Shown in pieces: positions 1 through 10,822 of a stretch of 64,000 nucleotides of DNA. The notes beneath the pieces are model-generated. The model searched no databases. It was not told the DNA's origin and saw only the letters and a list, made by a program, of their open reading frames with translations. The stretch comes from Vibrio hepatarius (lineage in GTDB: Bacteria; Pseudomonadota; Gammaproteobacteria; Enterobacterales; Vibrionaceae), in NCBI RefSeq assembly GCF_018860525.1, contig NZ_JAHKPM010000039.1, forward strand, positions 62,001 to 126,000, read 5' to 3'. The stretch's first letter is position 1. Each line of letters begins with the position of its first letter. A program made the position numbers and the translations under genes.

Positions 1-964
1 CAATACCAATCACTGATTTGACTTGCTTTGCCATTGGCAAACTAAAATTACCTAAACCGCAATACAAATCCAGTACGCTATCTTGTGGCGACAAGTCTAG
101 CCAATCAAGCGCTTGTGCTACCATCAGAGCATTGACATCTCGATTTACCTGAATGAAATTATTAGGTTCAAATGGAATAGTAACTCCTATCTCTTGATAG
201 ATTCCTGATTCACCGTATTCAAGCACCATATCATCACTATTTGGCATCAAATACAAAGTCACCTGCTTACTGCAGACAAAGTCGAACAAAGCTCGTTGAT
301 CTTTGGGCGATAAAGAATTGGTATGACGTAAAACCAAAATACATGCATTGTCAGCTTTCACCAATTCAACATGACCAATACATTCAGGGTGAGAAAACGT
401 CTGCAGCAATTGGTATAAGTCTGGTAACAATGCATCCAATTCAGGAACTAATACCGGACAATGCGTCAAAGTCACAATATCCTTACTGTGCTTTTTACGA
501 AAACCAAATTTGAGCTTATGAGTTTTTCTATCCTGCATCACGCTAACTCTCGCTCGCCTACGATAACCTTGACTTGGGCCAACAATCGGCGCATACAATC
601 CAAGTTTTTTCCCTGCAAATTTACTTATTAGCTGGCTTAAGGTTTGTTGCTTGTACTCTTGTTGATCCTGATTGCTCAGGTGCTGCATGTTACAGCCACC
701 ACATTCATCATAATGAGGGCAAAATGGATCAATACGTTGCTTGCTCGAACTCTGCACTTTAATTAATGATGCACGAGAATACTTGCTTTTGCTCTCTGTA
801 AACTGAGCTAATACTTTCTCACCTGGTAATGCTCCATCAACAAAAACGGGCTTACCTTTTTGGTAGGCAATACCTGCTCCATAATGATCAAGCTTATCAA
901 TGGTCAATAACTGATGTTTCGTATTCAGTTTAGTTTTCTTTTTCGGTTGGAAGAAACGCGCCAT
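1..964 (-). CDS. rlmD: 23S rRNA (uracil-1939-C5)-methyltransferase RlmD, C-terminus outside window
   Basis: SAM-dependent methyltransferase that makes m5U at position 1939 of 23S rRNA. Translating leftward from the ATG at 962-964 gives about 320 residues before the window edge. The first ~70 residues are a TRAM RNA-binding domain. Cysteines near residues 82, 88 and 91 (in DECGGC) are the iron-sulphur ligands typical of RlmD. The SAM-binding motif LDLYCGLGNFSLP lies near the cut edge, so most of the catalytic domain, including the catalytic cysteine, is outside the window. It is divergent from barA, as in other gammaproteobacteria. The start follows the usual basic N-terminus (MARFFQPKKK). Confidence 0.93.
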   Translation of the reverse strand, partial: MARFFQPKKKTKLNTKHQLLTIDKLDHYGAGIAYQKGKPVFVDGALPGEKVLAQFTESKSKYSRASLIKVQSSSKQRIDPFCPHYDECGGCNMQHLSNQDQQEYKQQTLSQLISKFAGKKLGLYAPIVGPSQGYRRRARVSVMQDRKTHKLKFGFRKKHSKDIVTLTHCPVLVPELDALLPDLYQLLQTFSHPECIGHVELVKADNACILVLRHTNSLSPKDQRALFDFVCSKQVTLYLMPNSDDMVLEYGESGIYQEIGVTIPFEPNNFIQVNRDVNALMVAQALDWLDLSPQDSVLDLYCGLGNFSLPMAKQVKSVIGI

Positions 965-1133
965 AACTCTGTTCTTTGCCTTGTACTATTGTTCTGTATT
1001 ACTATCCAAGTATCACCTTTTCATACCTGAACGATTGTCGGAGCCGAACGAGTTGATTATGCTTAAGTATTCGATGGCTTCTTTTTGCTTGGAAGCTATT
1101 TTCCCACATCCATACCACGATGTTTAGACAATA

Positions 1134-3905
1134 ATGACTAGATATGGCTTACGCGCCCGCGTTATTACTCTCACACTTGCGCCTACCTTAATAATTGGCC
1201 TGCTCCTGAGCGCATTTTTCTCTTTCAACCGCTACCATGATCTTGAAAAACAAGTTATCAACTCAGGGTTAAGTATCGTCGAGCCCCTTGCTATTGCCAG
1301 TGAAGAGGGATTGAAAAACAACAGCCGTGAAGCTGTTCGAAGAATTATTAGTTATGCCCATCGCAAGAATTCTAAATTCGTTCGTAGTATAGCCGTTTTC
1401 GATTACAACCATGATTTGTTTGTAACATCCAACTTTCATCCTAACTTTGAATCTCTGACGTTCCCTCGCAATGAATCCATTCCTTTACTCGTAACGTCTG
1501 ACTTACAGGGAAACACTCTAATATTACGAGCTCCCATCGTCGCAGAATCAGGGTTACTTTCTGCAGCTAAAGGTCAAAATAATAACTCAGCATTAGGCTA
1601 TATTGCCATAGAACTTGACCTATCCTCTTTAAGACTTCAGCAATATCAAGAGGTTTTCTCTGCCTTCTTAGTGCTAATTTCGGGGCTTGGGTTATCAGCA
1701 ATCTTTGCTCACCGCTTAATGCATGATGTTACTCGACCTATTTCGCATATGAAAAATATGGTAGACCGAATTCGCCGCGGCCACCTCGACGTTAGAATTG
1801 AAGGCAAAATGCACGGTGAACTAGACACATTAAAAAATGGTATTAATGCTATGGCTGTGTCTTTATCAGAATATCATGTAGAGATGCAGCATAGCATAGA
1901 CCAAGCCACTTCGGATCTTAGAGAAACCCTAGAGCAGCTAGAGATCCAGAATGTAGAATTGGACATTGCTAAAAAAAGAGCTCAAGAAGCCGCTCGAGTA
2001 AAATCTGAATTTTTGGCTAACATGTCACATGAGCTTCGAACACCTCTTAATGGTGTCATTGGTTTTACTCGCCAAATGCTCAAAACCAAATTGACCAACA
2101 ACCAAACCGACTATTTACAAACGATTGAAAAATCAGCTAATAATTTATTAAGTATTATTAATGATATTCTTGATTTCTCTAAGCTTGAAGCGGGTAAACT
2201 TGCTCTAGAAAATATTCCGTTTGATTTTCAAGAAACACTAGAAGAGGTGGTCAGTTTACAAGCAACAAGCGCCCACGAAAAAGGGCTTGAAGTGACCCTT
2301 AAAGTTGATTCTAAAATCCCTACCGGCGTGGTAGGTGACCCACTACGGATTCAACAAGTACTCACTAATTTAGTAGGTAACTCTATCAAATTTACCGAAC
2401 GCGGTAACATAGATATCAGTGCTGAAATGCGTTCACAAAAAGAAGATGTTATCGAGCTACAGTTTATGGTACGTGATACAGGAATTGGCATCTCAGAACG
2501 ACAGCAAGCTCAACTATTCCAAGCATTTAGTCAAGCAGATGCGAGTATCTCTCGTCGTTATGGGGGCACTGGATTAGGTTTGGTCATCACACAAAAACTT
2601 GTTGGTCAAATGGGAGGAGAAATTAGCCTCACGAGTAGACTCCATCAAGGATCAACCTTCTGGTTTACCCTCAAACTTCATTCAACAGAAATGCCAGTCA
2701 ATACCTTAATAGAAACTCAATCGCTGAAACAACGTACATTGCTGCTGATAGAGTCTAATATGCAGGCTGCCTCTGTAATTCAACAGATACTTATTCAAGA
2801 AGGTTTGATCGTCACCTATCGGTCATCACTCCCAGATGACTCAAGCCACTATGACTACATTATACTTAATTTAGCACCAAACAAACCCAATCAGCTAGAG
2901 CAAGTAGAGCAATGGGTGAAACACGCTAAACAATGTACATCTCACGTAGTGGTAGGTATTCCCAGTACAGCTCTAGCCTTATCAGACCACCTTATCCAAA
3001 CCCATGATGTACACTGCATTACCAAGCCACTTTCACGTCGAAAGCTATTACAGATTTTAGCGACCAATCAAGAAACATTCCCCGGTATTGAGTTCAAGCC
3101 AACTTACAGTGAAAAGCTCCCTCTCACTGTTATGGCTGTCGATGATAACCCCGCTAACCTCAAACTTATCAGTGCATTACTGCAAGAAAGAGTCGAGACA
3201 GTCATCACCTCTACCAATGGCTTAAATGCTGTTAGCCAAGCCGAAGAACGAAGATTTGACATAATCTTCATGGATATTCAAATGCCTCATATGGATGGGG
3301 TGACGGCATGCCACAAAATCAAAAGCACACAATACAATGCAAATACTCCTGTCATTGCTGTAACAGCACATGCAATGAGCGGGGAACGAGACAGATTGCT
3401 TGGTGCCGGCATGGACGATTACTTAACCAAACCCATTGAAGAAAGGGTACTTCAGCAAGTCTTAACACACTGGAACCCAGATACCAACAGCATTAATAAA
3501 GAGCGGCCTGATGTAGACTTGCAAACATACTCCTCACTAAATTCAACGGAAAATAGCAGTCTCATTATTGACTGGCAAGCCGCGCTAAAACAATCTGCAA
3601 ATAAAATCGAACTTGCGAGAGATATGTTACAAATGTTGGTTAACTATATCCCAGAGGTGAGTGAGGTAGTTGAAACGGCGATGGAACAAAAGAATTTTGA
3701 CAGGGAAAAGTTACTTCATTTTATCCACAAATTGCATGGCAGCAGTGCTTATTGCGGCGTGCCTCGGCTTAAAAAAGTCTGTTCAACTATAGAAAAAGCG
3801 ATTAATTCTGGCTCCAGCATTTTGGAACTTGAACCAGAATTATTTGAGCTACAAGATGAGATGGAAAAGGTTATCGAGAGTTCAGCACCTTATTTAGACT
3901 CATAA
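1134..3905 (+). CDS. barA: Hybrid sensor histidine kinase BarA
   Basis: Tripartite membrane sensor kinase that, in relatives, phosphorylates the response regulator UvrY/VarA/GacA and so drives the Csr small RNAs. Visible order: transmembrane helix (residues ~10-30), periplasmic domain, second helix (~173-193), HAMP, a HisKA box with H299 in [12 protein letters not shown], and HATPase with DTGIGI and GTGLGL. A degenerate receiver-like stretch (~550-650) follows, then a canonical receiver with D714 in FMDIQMPH and an Hpt domain with H868 in [10 protein letters not shown]. At 923 residues it is the normal family length. It stands alone and overlaps the end of the convergent acpS by 16 bases. Confidence 0.95.
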   Translation: MTRYGLRARVITLTLAPTLIIGLLLSAFFSFNRYHDLEKQVINSGLSIVEPLAIASEEGLKNNSREAVRRIISYAHRKNSKFVRSIAVFDYNHDLFVTSNFHPNFESLTFPRNESIPLLVTSDLQGNTLILRAPIVAESGLLSAAKGQNNNSALGYIAIELDLSSLRLQQYQEVFSAFLVLISGLGLSAIFAHRLMHDVTRPISHMKNMVDRIRRGHLDVRIEGKMHGELDTLKNGINAMAVSLSEYHVEMQHSIDQATSDLRETLEQLEIQNVELDIAKKRAQEAARVKSEFLANMSHELRTPLNGVIGFTRQMLKTKLTNNQTDYLQTIEKSANNLLSIINDILDFSKLEAGKLALENIPFDFQETLEEVVSLQATSAHEKGLEVTLKVDSKIPTGVVGDPLRIQQVLTNLVGNSIKFTERGNIDISAEMRSQKEDVIELQFMVRDTGIGISERQQAQLFQAFSQADASISRRYGGTGLGLVITQKLVGQMGGEISLTSRLHQGSTFWFTLKLHSTEMPVNTLIETQSLKQRTLLLIESNMQAASVIQQILIQEGLIVTYRSSLPDDSSHYDYIILNLAPNKPNQLEQVEQWVKHAKQCTSHVVVGIPSTALALSDHLIQTHDVHCITKPLSRRKLLQILATNQETFPGIEFKPTYSEKLPLTVMAVDDNPANLKLISALLQERVETVITSTNGLNAVSQAEERRFDIIFMDIQMPHMDGVTACHKIKSTQYNANTPVIAVTAHAMSGERDRLLGAGMDDYLTKPIEERVLQQVLTHWNPDTNSINKERPDVDLQTYSSLNSTENSSLIIDWQAALKQSANKIELARDMLQMLVNYIPEVSEVVETAMEQKNFDREKLLHFIHKLHGSSAYCGVPRLKKVCSTIEKAINSGSSILELEPELFELQDEMEKVIESSAPYLDS

Positions 3906-4273
3906 ATAACCGTTGCAATGGTATAATGACGCTCATCTGAAATAGATAGGTGGATTTGTTCCACCTGTTTTATTTTAGCAATTTCAAATGCTTTACCAGA
4001 TAGCGATAAAGATGGGGCCCCGTATTGGTCATTAGTAATACTAAAGTCGTGGAATGTCACCCCTTGAGCAATACCAGTCCCCAATGCTTTTGAAGCCGCT
4101 TCTTTAGCAGCAAAACGTTTAGCCAGAAATCGAGCTTGCTGTTTCAAAGAATGAAAACGCTCAAGTTCTTGCTCTGTTAGAATCCGCTGCGCGAAACTCT
4201 CTCCAGAGCGAGCAAGCGCTTTCTCAACACGCTCTATTTCTGCAATATCCGTCCCTAAACCTACAATTGCCAT
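3890..4273 (-). CDS. acpS: Holo-[acyl-carrier-protein] synthase AcpS
   Basis: Transfers 4'-phosphopantetheine from CoA to acyl carrier protein, activating fatty acid synthesis. The magnesium-binding motif [12 protein letters not shown] is at the N-terminus and [14 protein letters not shown] lies in the middle, both diagnostic of AcpS. Length (127 residues) is normal. It is the last gene of the leftward rpoE-to-acpS run, six bases after pdxJ, the same pdxJ-acpS order as in Escherichia coli. Its 3' end overlaps the convergent barA tail. Confidence 0.96.
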   Translation of the reverse strand: MAIVGLGTDIAEIERVEKALARSGESFAQRILTEQELERFHSLKQQARFLAKRFAAKEAASKALGTGIAQGVTFHDFSITNDQYGAPSLSLSGKAFEIAKIKQVEQIHLSISDERHYTIATVIYESK

Positions 4274-4278
4274 CGTAG

Positions 4279-5010
4279 CTACTTACGCGCTTCAACCATA
4301 AGAGCTTTCATGTCAGCAACCGCTTTGTGAAGGCCATCAAAAGCAGCTCGACCTATAATAGAGTGCCCAATATTAAGTTCATGGATTTCTGGTATTGCAG
4401 CAATCGGAGCAACATTATGGTAAGTTAAACCATGCCCTGCATTAACGGTAATACCTAAATCAGCAGCATAACTTGCACCAGCTGCGATTTTTTTCAGTTC
4501 ATCTTGTTGGTCATCGTCATTCTCGGCATCAGCGTAATGCCCTGTATGAAGCTCTACGTATGGTGCACCGCAAGCCTTAGCAGCATCAATTTGCTCTCTA
4601 TCTGCGTCAATGAACAAAGATACTTTGATCCCTGCTTCATTCAAGGCTTTTGTAGCATGTTGTATTTTCTCTATATGCCCCACGACATCTAGCCCACCTT
4701 CAGTCGTAAGTTCTTCACGTTTTTCCGGCACTAAGCAAACGTATTCAGGCTGAGTTTTGAGTGCAATCTCAACCATCTCATCCGTCACTGCCATTTCAAG
4801 ATTCATACGAGTCTGGATCGTTTCACGTAAAATACGCACATCTCGATCTTTTATATGACGACGATCTTCTCTGAGGTGGATAGTTATACCGTCCGCTCCT
4901 GCACGCTCAGCAACTTCAGCAGCGTGAATAGGGTCTGGATACTTAGTACCACGAGCATTACGCAGCGTCGCAATATGGTCGATATTAACACCCAGATAAA
5001 TTAAACTCAT
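4279..5010 (-). CDS. pdxJ: Pyridoxine 5'-phosphate synthase PdxJ
   Basis: Condenses 1-deoxyxylulose 5-phosphate with 3-amino-2-oxopropyl phosphate in the last ring-closing step of de novo vitamin B6 synthesis. The N-terminal motif [15 protein letters not shown], the [10 protein letters not shown] loop and the NAGHGL motif near the C-terminus are characteristic of this TIM barrel. Length (243 residues) matches the family. Its ATG overlaps the recO stop by four bases, so the two are probably translationally coupled. Confidence 0.97.
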   Translation of the reverse strand: MSLIYLGVNIDHIATLRNARGTKYPDPIHAAEVAERAGADGITIHLREDRRHIKDRDVRILRETIQTRMNLEMAVTDEMVEIALKTQPEYVCLVPEKREELTTEGGLDVVGHIEKIQHATKALNEAGIKVSLFIDADREQIDAAKACGAPYVELHTGHYADAENDDDQQDELKKIAAGASYAADLGITVNAGHGLTYHNVAPIAAIPEIHELNIGHSIIGRAAFDGLHKAVADMKALMVEARK

Positions 5011-5735
5011 TTTCCAATACTCCGTGATTTAGGAGCTATAACTTGCATAAATAACTCCCTACTTTTTAATGGTTTTCCTCCAAGATACGGCTTTAATGCC
5101 ACTCGTGTAAAGCGTTTAGCCGCTTTTAGTTGCTCTTTTGTAATAAACCTACGCTCGCTGATCGCAATCAGTTCATTACCTAAAAAGGTAAGATTATCTG
5201 TTCTAACTGAAGCTATAAAACCTTTTTGTTCTCGATAACGATATGTCATGTCAGCTGCAATAAGCTCACCAGTCCCTGCGCAATGCAAAAAATCGACTCC
5301 ATATCCCATTGCAGACAGTAATGCTAATTCAAAACGTCTCAAAGCAGGTTCAGGGTTATCACATTGAGCCAGTTCAGTTAGAGTATTAAGGTAATCATGA
5401 AACAGAGCAGGCATGGGAACTTCAGCCATCAAAACTCGAGCAAGTAGCTCATTAACATACATTGCTGAATATAGTGTAAGACCAGAGAGAGGCAACCCAA
5501 GGCTGATCGGCTCAGCTTGACGAAGAGTCTTCATTGAACCTTTGCCGGACCATTTTAGCAGTAAAGGAGTGAAAGGCTGCAAAGCGCCTTTAAGATGAGA
5601 TCGCTTACTTCTTGCTCCTTTTGACATCAGAGCTAATCGCCCGAATTCCTCACTAAACACATCGAGAATCAGGCTTGACTCACTATAAGGACGTCTATGA
5701 AGCACAAAACAGCGCTGTAAGCCTTCTGCAATCAT
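5007..5735 (-). CDS. recO: DNA repair protein RecO
   Basis: RecFOR-pathway protein that loads RecA onto SSB-coated single-stranded DNA. The N-terminal OB-fold begins [18 protein letters not shown], as in E. coli RecO, and the helical domain follows. I place the start at the ATG at 5735, which gives 242 residues, the E. coli length. The open frame extends to a TTG at 5765, but that codon lies inside a small hairpin and would add ten residues not usual for the family. The cysteine motif seen in some RecO zinc domains is absent, as in enterobacterial proteins. Confidence 0.93.
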   Translation of the reverse strand: MIAEGLQRCFVLHRRPYSESSLILDVFSEEFGRLALMSKGARSKRSHLKGALQPFTPLLLKWSGKGSMKTLRQAEPISLGLPLSGLTLYSAMYVNELLARVLMAEVPMPALFHDYLNTLTELAQCDNPEPALRRFELALLSAMGYGVDFLHCAGTGELIAADMTYRYREQKGFIASVRTDNLTFLGNELIAISERRFITKEQLKAAKRFTRVALKPYLGGKPLKSRELFMQVIAPKSRSIGK

Positions 5736-5755
5736 ATTTAGTGTCCAATAAAGAT

Positions 5756-5774
5756 AAGGAGCCAACAGCTCCTT
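5756..5774 (-). terminator. Small hairpin between era and recO
   Basis: AAGGAGC (5756-5762) and GCTCCTT (5768-5774) form a perfect 7-bp stem with a 5-base loop. On the transcribed minus strand it is followed by a mixed A/T stretch but no clean U-tract. It may be a weak attenuator inside the operon. It also contains a Shine-Dalgarno-like AAGGAG that could be sequestered. Confidence 0.4.
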
Positions 5775-5810
5775 ATTGCGTTGTGCGAGAACAATAACAC
5801 TCGACTAAAG

Positions 5811-6785
5811 TTAAAGGTCGTCAATGTACCCCAAAGAGCGCAGAGCACGTTCATCATCAGCCCAGCCTGATTTAACCTTGACCCACGTTTCCAAATATAC
5901 CTTACGACCAAACAACTCTTCCATATCTAGTCGAGCTTCTCGTCCTATGGTCTTAATTTTTTCACCACCTTTGCCGATCACCATCTTTTTCTGACCATGG
6001 CGCTCAACTAGGATAAGAGCATTAATATGAAAACCATCGGTTGCTGGATTATAATCGAAACGCTCCACCTCAACAGTGACTGAGTAAGGTAACTCTTCAC
6101 CAGTGAACCTCATTAGCTTCTCTCGAACAATCTCAGATGCCATAAATCTCTGCGAACGATCCGTCACATATTCTTCTGGGAAATGATGAGTGGCTTTAGG
6201 TAAATGTTCACGAACATGATTGCGTAACACATCAATATTCTTACCTTGTTTAGCAGAAATAGGGACTACGTCAACAAAATCCATCCTTTTTGACACTTCC
6301 ATCATATGGAGCATTACATCATTTCGGTCTTGGACGTTGTCGACTTTATTAATACACAATACAACCGGGAAATTCGACTTTTGTAACTTAGTCAAAACCA
6401 TCTCATCATCTTTTGTCCAATGAGTCCCATCGACGAGAAAAAACACTAAATTAACATCGCTGAGTGATGAGTTAGCAGCTCGGTTCATAAGGCGGTTAAT
6501 CGCACGCTTTTCCTCGATATGCAAGCCTGGTGTATCGACATAAATCGCTTGATAATCACCTTGGGTATCAACACCCATAATCCGATGGCGTGTCGTTTGT
6601 GGTTTGCGTGATGTTATCGAAATCTTTTGTCCGAGGATTTGGTTCAAAAGAGTAGACTTACCCACATTTGGGCGACCGACTATTGCAATAAAGCCACAAT
6701 ATTGGTTGTCTGGTGCGCTCTTTTCACCACTCGATGAAAAAAATGTATCGATATCAAAATCATTTTTGTCTGATGAATCAGTCAT
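5811..6785 (-). CDS. era: GTPase Era
   Basis: Essential GTPase that binds the 3' end of 16S rRNA and acts in 30S subunit assembly. It has the G1 motif GRPNVGKST, the switch region with TTRHR, G3 DTPGLH, G4 NKVD and a C-terminal KH domain with [11 protein letters not shown] ~25-residue Ser/Asp-rich N-terminal extension relative to the 301-residue E. coli protein is visible; I recall similar extensions in Vibrio. Its start overlaps the rnc stop by eight bases, so rnc and era are cotranscribed. Confidence 0.96.
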   Translation of the reverse strand: MTDSSDKNDFDIDTFFSSSGEKSAPDNQYCGFIAIVGRPNVGKSTLLNQILGQKISITSRKPQTTRHRIMGVDTQGDYQAIYVDTPGLHIEEKRAINRLMNRAANSSLSDVNLVFFLVDGTHWTKDDEMVLTKLQKSNFPVVLCINKVDNVQDRNDVMLHMMEVSKRMDFVDVVPISAKQGKNIDVLRNHVREHLPKATHHFPEEYVTDRSQRFMASEIVREKLMRFTGEELPYSVTVEVERFDYNPATDGFHINALILVERHGQKKMVIGKGGEKIKTIGREARLDMEELFGRKVYLETWVKVKSGWADDERALRSLGYIDDL

Positions 6786-7455
6786 TGCTAAGTTGCTCTA
6801 GTGCTATTTCAGCAGCCGCTTGTTCTGCCTTGCGGCGACTGGTGCCTTTACCAACTACAGACGTCCCTATGCCTGCTACTTCACACGATACAGTAAACTG
6901 CTGATTGTGTGCTTCACCTTTAATATTAGTCACTGTATAAACAGGCAGAGGTTTTCTTCTCCCTTGTAAGAATTCCTGCAAACGAGTTTTAGGATCTTTT
7001 TGAGAGATACCGGGTTGAATAGCCTCAAGACGCTGGTGATACCAACTAAGAATAATTCTGCGAGCCACTTCAATATCACTATCAAGATAAATGGCCCCAA
7101 TAACGGCTTCAACAACATCAGCGAGTATCGAATCGCGGCGGAAACCACCACTTTTTAACTCTCCAGGGCCTAATTTTAAGTAATCACCGAGTTCAAACTC
7201 TCTGCCTAGTTCCGCCAGAGTATTACCACGAACCAATGTTGCTCTCATACGACTCATATCCCCTTCATTAATGTCAGGGAAACGGTGATAAAGATCATCA
7301 GCAATAACAAAACTTAAAATTGAATCACCCAGAAACTCTAGGCGTTCGTTATGTTTTCCATGAGCACTGCGATGTGTCAGTGCTAAATGAATAAACTCAG
7401 CATCATTAAAATGATAACCAAGCTTTTTCTCTAATTTAGATATGGGAGAATTCAT
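6778..7455 (-). CDS. rnc: Ribonuclease III
   Basis: Double-strand-specific endoribonuclease that processes rRNA precursors and structured mRNAs. The signature [14 protein letters not shown] gives the catalytic Glu and Asp, with the second acidic pair in the [14 protein letters not shown] segment. A C-terminal double-stranded RNA binding domain covers ~155-225 ([15 protein letters not shown]). Length (225 residues) is standard. It follows lepB by 15 bases and overlaps era, the conserved lepB-rnc-era order. Confidence 0.97.
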   Translation of the reverse strand: MNSPISKLEKKLGYHFNDAEFIHLALTHRSAHGKHNERLEFLGDSILSFVIADDLYHRFPDINEGDMSRMRATLVRGNTLAELGREFELGDYLKLGPGELKSGGFRRDSILADVVEAVIGAIYLDSDIEVARRIILSWYHQRLEAIQPGISQKDPKTRLQEFLQGRRKPLPVYTVTNIKGEAHNQQFTVSCEVAGIGTSVVGKGTSRRKAEQAAAEIALEQLSND

Positions 7456-7470
7456 GCTCTCTCGATAAAT

Positions 7471-8367
7471 TTAGTTAATACCACCGATGCGGTTAAAACG
7501 CACACCGGTCGGGATCCATGAGGGCAAAATACTATCGGCATCGCGCTCAAATTCAAAGCTTATCCATATAGCAACGGCCTTTCCTACCAAATTTGCTTCA
7601 GGGACAAAGCCCCAAAAACGGCTATCAGCACTATTGTCTCTGTTATCACCCATTGCAAAGAAATGCCCTTGTGGCACAACCCATTCTGTAGTGCCACTAC
7701 GTGGGTAATACTGCTCAACAGGATTACGAGCTAGTGGATTGACCAAAATATTGTGTGCAATACTTCCCAATTGTTCCGACATTTGAATCTGCTGAACACC
7801 TCGGTCAATAAAATCACTTTCTTCGACGTTAAACAATTTAACAGGTTCACAGACTGACGTACCTGACTTTTGAATACATATCTGTTTATCGCTACTGTAA
7901 CGAATAAGGTCACCAGGTAGGCCCACAACACGTTTAATATAATCAATGCTTGGTTGCGGTGGGTATTTAAATACCACCACATCACCACGTTCAGGTTTTC
8001 CAACTTCAACTAATTGATTGCGCCATACGGGGTCTTTTAAACCATAAGCGTACTTTTCAACCAAGATAAAGTCCCCGACCAACAACGTCGGCATCATAGA
8101 ACCAGAAGGGATCTGAAACGGCTCATATATAAATGAGCGCAATACAAGAACTATCGCGATAACAGGAAAAATAGACACACAGTTTTCAATCCACCATGGC
8201 TGCTTAACCACTTTTTCTGTCACTGTAGCATCAAGCTCTTGAGTTTGTTCTTCTATAGTCGCAAGCTGTGCATAGCGTTTTTTAGCAAACAGCAACTTCT
8301 CAAGTACCCAAACAATACCGGTTACCAAAGTGACAATAACTAGAATTAATGAAAATGTATTCGCCAT
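7471..8367 (-). CDS. lepB: Signal peptidase I LepB
   Basis: Membrane serine protease that removes signal peptides from exported proteins. Transmembrane segments are at ~5-22 and ~62-82. The catalytic Ser lies in PSGSMMPTLLVGD and the catalytic Lys in YIKRVVGLPGD; GDNRDNSADSR is the third conserved box. Length (298 residues) is a little below the 324 of E. coli LepB because the periplasmic insert is shorter. It lies downstream of lepA after an 85-base gap that holds a perfect hairpin. Confidence 0.96.
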   Translation of the reverse strand: MANTFSLILVIVTLVTGIVWVLEKLLFAKKRYAQLATIEEQTQELDATVTEKVVKQPWWIENCVSIFPVIAIVLVLRSFIYEPFQIPSGSMMPTLLVGDFILVEKYAYGLKDPVWRNQLVEVGKPERGDVVVFKYPPQPSIDYIKRVVGLPGDLIRYSSDKQICIQKSGTSVCEPVKLFNVEESDFIDRGVQQIQMSEQLGSIAHNILVNPLARNPVEQYYPRSGTTEWVVPQGHFFAMGDNRDNSADSRFWGFVPEANLVGKAVAIWISFEFERDADSILPSWIPTGVRFNRIGGIN

Positions 8368-8393
8368 TGACTTCCCTTATCTCATAAACACGA

Positions 8394-8421
8394 AAGTGAA
8401 AGAGTCGTAACTCTTTCACTT
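8394..8421 (-). other. Perfect 12-bp inverted repeat between lepA and lepB
   Basis: AAGTGAAAGAGT (8394-8405) and ACTCTTTCACTT (8410-8421) pair perfectly around a 4-base loop. No U-tract follows on the transcribed strand, so simple intrinsic termination is unlikely. It is more likely an mRNA processing or stability element; because rnc is encoded downstream on the same transcript, an RNase III target is conceivable. That is inference. Confidence 0.6.
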
Positions 8422-8452
8422 AGCAATAGGTTAGCTTATCAGAAACTACTAC

Positions 8453-10246
8453 CTAATCTTTACCAACATGCAGAATAGCAAGGAAGGCTTCTTGAGGCAG
8501 TTCCACATTTCCGATCTGCTTCATACGCTTTTTACCTTCTTTCTGCTTCTTCAATAGTTTTTTCTTACGACTCACATCACCGCCGTAACATTTTGCAATC
8601 ACGTTTTTACGCAATTGTTTAACTGTAGAGCGTGCAATAATATGATTACCAATCGCTGCTTGAATAGCGATATCAAACATCTGGCGAGGAATAAATTCTT
8701 TCATTTTCTCCACCAACTGACGACCACGAGTTTGCGAATGATCTTTGTGCGTAATTAAAGCGAGAGCATCAACTTTGTCGCCATTAAGCAATACATCGAC
8801 ACGAACCATATCTGATGCTTCAAAACGCTGAAAGTTGTAGTCCAATGAAGCATAACCACGAGATGTCGATTTCAAGCGGTCAAAGAAATCAAGCACAACT
8901 TCAGCCATTGGAATATCATACGTTACAGCAACCTGATTTCCGTGGTAAACCATATCTACCTGAGTCCCACGTTTCTCTACACACAAAGTAATTACATTAC
9001 CCAAGTAATCTGAAGGCACAAGAATATTACAACGCGCAATAGGTTCACGAATTTCTTCAATATCGTTGATCGCTGGAAGTTTTGCCGGGCTATCTACGTG
9101 CAGTAGCTCACCATCTGTTTGTTCAACTTCATAAACTACCGTTGGGGCTGTGGTAATTAGGTCTAAATCATATTCACGTTCAAGTCGCTCTTGGATGATT
9201 TCCATATGCAGCATTCCAAGGAAGCCACAGCGAAAACCAAAACCCAGAGCTGCTGAACTCTCAGGTTCATAAAATAAAGAAGCATCATTGAGGCTGAGTT
9301 TACCCAAAGCATCACGAAAGTTTTCGTAATCATCTGAGGATACAGGGAAAAGACCCGCGTAAACCTGTGGTTTAACTTTTTTAAAACCTGGTAAAGCCTC
9401 TTCACAACCATGCTTAGCAAGCGTCAGCGTATCTCCAACAGGAGCACCAAGAATATCTTTGATACCACACACTACCCAACCAACTTCACCAGTATTAAGC
9501 TGCGTTGTATCCTCTTGCTTTGGTGTAAAGATGCCTAAACGATCTACTCCCCACACCTGCCCTGTGCTCATCACCTTAATTTTATCGTTCTTCTTCAGCG
9601 AACCATTTTTAATGCGAACTAAGGAGACAACGCCTAAATAGTTATCAAACCAAGAGTCAATGATCAATGCTTGTAATGGCGCATCCTCATCACCTTCAGG
9701 CGCTGGAATTGCAGAGACAATATTTTCAAGTACATCTTCGATACCCAGTCCAGTCTTTGCAGAACATCGGGTTGCTTCCATCGCATCGATGCCGACAATT
9801 TCTTCAATCTCCTCAGCAACACGCTCAGGGTCTGCTGCTGGCAAATCAATTTTGTTCAAAATAGGAACCACTTCAAGGTCCATTTCAATCGCTGTGTAGC
9901 AGTTAGCTAAGGTCTGAGCTTCAACGCCTTGCCCTGCATCAACTACCAATAATGCACCTTCACAAGCAGCAAGTGAGCGAGAAACCTCGTAGGCAAAATC
10001 TACATGTCCCGGTGTATCGATAAAGTTGAGTTGATAAATCTCACCATCTTTAGCTGTGTAATTTAGTGTCACACTCTGGGATTTAATAGTAATACCACGT
10101 TCGCGCTCTAAATCCATTGAGTCAAGTACTTGAGATGCCATTTCACGGACACTCAATCCTCCACAGTCTTGGATCAAACGGTCGGATAGGGTCGACTTAC
10201 CATGGTCGATGTGGGCGATTATCGAAAAGTTACGAATGTGCTTCAT
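8453..10246 (-). CDS. lepA: Elongation factor 4 (LepA)
   Basis: Ribosome-associated translational GTPase that back-translocates or remodels stalled ribosomes. G-domain motifs are [10 protein letters not shown] near the N-terminus, DTPGHVDF and NKIDLP; EF-G-like domains II, III and V and the LepA-specific C-terminal domain follow (to [12 protein letters not shown] and beyond). Length (597 residues) is typical. It precedes lepB as in E. coli and follows rseC after 105 bases. Confidence 0.97.
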   Translation of the reverse strand: MKHIRNFSIIAHIDHGKSTLSDRLIQDCGGLSVREMASQVLDSMDLERERGITIKSQSVTLNYTAKDGEIYQLNFIDTPGHVDFAYEVSRSLAACEGALLVVDAGQGVEAQTLANCYTAIEMDLEVVPILNKIDLPAADPERVAEEIEEIVGIDAMEATRCSAKTGLGIEDVLENIVSAIPAPEGDEDAPLQALIIDSWFDNYLGVVSLVRIKNGSLKKNDKIKVMSTGQVWGVDRLGIFTPKQEDTTQLNTGEVGWVVCGIKDILGAPVGDTLTLAKHGCEEALPGFKKVKPQVYAGLFPVSSDDYENFRDALGKLSLNDASLFYEPESSAALGFGFRCGFLGMLHMEIIQERLEREYDLDLITTAPTVVYEVEQTDGELLHVDSPAKLPAINDIEEIREPIARCNILVPSDYLGNVITLCVEKRGTQVDMVYHGNQVAVTYDIPMAEVVLDFFDRLKSTSRGYASLDYNFQRFEASDMVRVDVLLNGDKVDALALITHKDHSQTRGRQLVEKMKEFIPRQMFDIAIQAAIGNHIIARSTVKQLRKNVIAKCYGGDVSRKKKLLKKQKEGKKRMKQIGNVELPQEAFLAILHVGKD

Positions 10247-10351
10247 GATTTGGTGTGACTAAACTCTTAAATATAGGGAAATAAAAAGGCTGCATTACAG
10301 CAGCGCTTCAATAAAGTTGGCAGATTCTAACTAATTTCTAGACAATACGCA

Positions 10352-10822
10352 CTAGCTAATTGGCTCACCTAGCACACGAAGCAATTTGACACTTCGTGAT
10401 GAACGGAACTCAAGTTTAATAACCAACCGTTTAGCGCAATATATTCCAATAAGAGTAGAAAGTGCTGAAGTCAAAATGACCACCCCTTCACCAGGGCCGA
10501 AAATAGGGCTCAATAACCACTGGCCACCCAGTGCGCCGAGCATCATAGCAATCAAAGGGACTAGGTAAACTAGAGTAGCAGATTGCAAAATATCTTTTTC
10601 TGGCAAACCTATTTCGACAATCTGCCCCTTTTTAACGTACTGTGCTGTATCGAGTTGCCAATGTAGTGATTTACTACCAATAGCCTTAGACACTATTCCT
10701 GTCCCACAACCTTTTTGTGATGAGCAGCTAGAGCAACTCGTTTGCTGCTCACAGCTTAGTTCTACAGTGTAACCACTAGAAATTGGCTTAACTGAAGCAA
10801 CCGTTGCTAACGCTATCATCAC
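10352..10822 (-). CDS. rseC: SoxR-reducing / sigma-E regulator RseC
   Basis: Inner-membrane protein of the rpoE-rseABC operon; homologues take part in reducing SoxR and modulate sigma-E. The N-terminal cytoplasmic part carries the cysteine cluster C-x5-C-x2-C-x5-C (CEQQTSCSSCSSQKGC), likely metal or redox related. Two hydrophobic helices lie at ~80-125. Length 156 residues. Its ATG overlaps the rseB stop by four bases. Confidence 0.93.
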   Translation of the reverse strand: MMIALATVASVKPISSGYTVELSCEQQTSCSSCSSQKGCGTGIVSKAIGSKSLHWQLDTAQYVKKGQIVEIGLPEKDILQSATLVYLVPLIAMMLGALGGQWLLSPIFGPGEGVVILTSALSTLIGIYCAKRLVIKLEFRSSRSVKLLRVLGEPIS

